Source of the DNA: Atrichornis clamosus
Lineage: Eukaryota > Chordata > Aves > Passeriformes > Menuridae
DNA length: 64,000 nt
Direction of reading: 5' to 3'
Assembly (NCBI GenBank): GCA_013400975.1
Contig: WBMZ01011577.1
Location: forward strand, 115,182-179,181
How positions within the stretch are numbered: the first letter of the stretch is position 1; each line of letters begins with the position of its first letter. Below, piece by piece: positions 62,501-64,000 of the stretch. The notes below the pieces were generated by a model. That model saw nothing but the letters and a program-made list of their open reading frames with translations. It had not been told where the DNA came from and made no database searches. Position numbers and translations under genes: made by a program.

Positions 62501-63461
62501 TCTCAAAGCAGTGAAGAACAGCACCTCTTCAGTCCTGTTGCCACTTTATTCTCTCATGGAACGCTTCTAAAAGGAGAAATCTCAGTACCACTTGGACCTG
62601 CTTCAGAAGGAGGAATTATCCACGTAGTATTCTTTTGTGTTCACTGACATATAAAGTTTCTTTGAACCTTTAATCAAACTAACAACAACAGTCTGTGAAA
62701 AGAAACTTAGAAGACATCAGAAATGCAACAATCACTAATTACACTTATTTGGTAAAACTTATCTAAATTATCTGGTACCTTAACAATACTGACGAGGATT
62801 TTTAGCATCATGTAGACAAACTTGAGTTAGAGTAGCCAGCTATCCTTTCGAGACCTTTTCAGTTTTAGATAAAATGGTTTTTGTCTGATCTACACATTCA
62901 GTTAAATCCTAATTTGCAAATTTGGACTCTATTAATGTAAAATTTGTTCTACGTGTGTGATGTTAGAGTAGTCCTTAGGGAAAAGGACACCACTCTTTTC
63001 TTTCTTGCTCACTTACTCTTCTGGCATTTGAAGCTGTATTTGCTCTTACAATCATTAGGTACAAGGTCCTGCTAGGACAGTTGACTAATCCAGGAGCAAA
63101 CAACCACACTGCCATACTGGGGACATTGTTCTGAAAATACAAAAACATAAACCATTCAATGTTTTACATTTTAGAGTCTCAGGTTTTGTTGCAGCTTTAT
63201 CTGAGATGGATTCAGTGCTTACTGTATTGTCCAATAGTTCCTCAGCATTCCTCAGCATTCCTCTTTGTCTGGAGCTAACTTTATTAATGTAGTTTAGGAA
63301 TCTCTGGCCATAGATCTCACAGCCATGTGAGTAGTCAAAAGTCCTTTCCACTTAAGTGGCTCTTTATTCGACATCCGGACGTACACCCAGTCTTGGGATG
63401 GTGAGGATACACTCGAACATTTAGAGTTATTAGTGAGACTAAAACAATAAACTTGCCAGCC
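62501..63461. other. non-coding stretch, nothing recognised
   Basis: This is AT-leaning sequence with only small frames (88 codons at 63085-63351 minus). A short 'cctcagcatt' duplication lies at about 63240-63262. The junction with the CR1 fragment is near 63460. Confidence 0.45.
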
Positions 63462-64000
63462 AATCAGAAGGGCTGGAAGGAGGATCCAGGAAACTACAGG
63501 CCTGTCAGCCTGACCTCGGTGCCTGGCAAGGTTATGGAACAGATCGTCTTGAGTGCCATCACACGGCACCTACAGGATAGCCGGGGGATCAGACCCAGCC
63601 AGCATGGATTTAGGAGGGGCAGATCCTGACTGACCAACCTGATCTCCTTTTATGACCAAGTGACCTGCCTGGTGGATGCAGGAAAGGGTGTGGATGTTGT
63701 CTGCCTGAACTTCAGCAAAGCCTTTGACACCATCTCACACAGCATTCTCCCAGAAAAGCTGGCAGCCCATGGCTTGGAAGGTGCATGCTTTGCTGGGTTA
63801 AGAACTGGCCGGATGGCCGGGCCCAGAGAGTGGTGGTCAATGGTGCTGCATCCACTTGACAGCCAGTCACTGGTGGTGTCCTCCAGGGGTCAGTGTTGGG
63901 CCCAGTCCTGCTTAATATCTTTATTGATGATCTGGATGAGGGGATTGAGACTACCGTTAGCAAATTTGTGGACAACACTAATTTGAGGAGGAGTGTTGAT
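63462..64000 (+). mobile_element. CR1 LINE ORF2 reverse-transcriptase fragment, continues past window
   Basis: The plus strand encodes PGNYRPVSLTSVPGKVMEQI, then QHGFRRGRS, a TGA stop at 63627-63629, and then LTNLISFYDQVTCLVDAG and FSKAFDTISHSILPEKLAAH, which are successive blocks of CR1-type reverse transcriptase. After 'HGLEG' a frameshift is needed to continue to [20 protein letters not shown]. The catalytic segment, normally F-A-D-D-T, reads FVDNT at 63965-63979, so the second catalytic Asp is lost. The 5' end is truncated at about 63462, typical of LINE insertions. It is dead, but younger than the other CR1 pieces judging by its better match. Confidence 0.93.

Noticed and set aside
1..64000. 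CRISPR arrays, operons, bacterial insertion sequences or phage genes
   Set aside because: None of the expected signals is present; base use, frame lengths and repeats are those of a vertebrate nuclear genome.

Overview
This window looks like vertebrate, almost certainly avian, nuclear DNA. It is AT-leaning and has no compact gene packing, no operons and no bacterial signals. The recognisable interspersed elements are CR1 non-LTR retrotransposons and endogenous retrovirus (ERV) LTR and pol remnants of the kinds usual in birds. I could not recognise any host protein-coding gene. The window reads as a gene desert, or as a very long intron or intergenic interval, with a few decayed transposable elements and low-complexity tracts. 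Nearly all short open frames look like chance.

Layout. 1-7.1 kb: non-coding, with a G-rich strand at about 0.48-0.54 kb and a 27-bp tandem duplication at 2.5 kb. 7.14-7.6 kb: probable very old CR1/L3-type LINE tail. 7.6-18.2 kb: non-coding, with a perfect 28-bp palindrome at 9.11 kb and a G/T-rich tract at 13.5 kb. 18.2-18.7 kb: minus-strand CR1 reverse-transcriptase fragment. 21.58 kb: three N bases flanked by a near-identical 64/65-bp duplication, which looks like an assembly join. 26.3-27.1 kb, minus strand: an 825-nt stop-free frame, the only open frame that clearly exceeds chance expectation, with a possible 95-nt exon inside it. 28.1-28.4 kb: CR1 3' portion. 28.4-58 kb: long non-coding stretch with probable tRNA-derived SINE heads (39.0, 41.5 and 48.0 kb), fragments of an old amniote-type repeat (36.4, 40.7 and 46.2 kb) and an A/C-rich tract (53.8 kb). 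58.0-58.8 kb: minus-strand LTR with 45-bp internal repeats. 59.1-60.6 kb: a second minus-strand ERV piece with pol remnants (reverse transcriptase, then RNase H), a polypurine tract and an LTR; the flank to about 62.5 kb may be its 5' interior. 63.46-64.0 kb: plus-strand CR1 ORF2 reverse-transcriptase fragment that runs off the window and carries a stop, a frameshift and a damaged catalytic motif.

No working set of genes can be described. The mobile-element pieces are all broken and probably inert. The two items most worth following up are the minus-strand open frame near 26.3-27.1 kb and the duplicated sequence around the N gap. I found no convincing sign of a new biological system.
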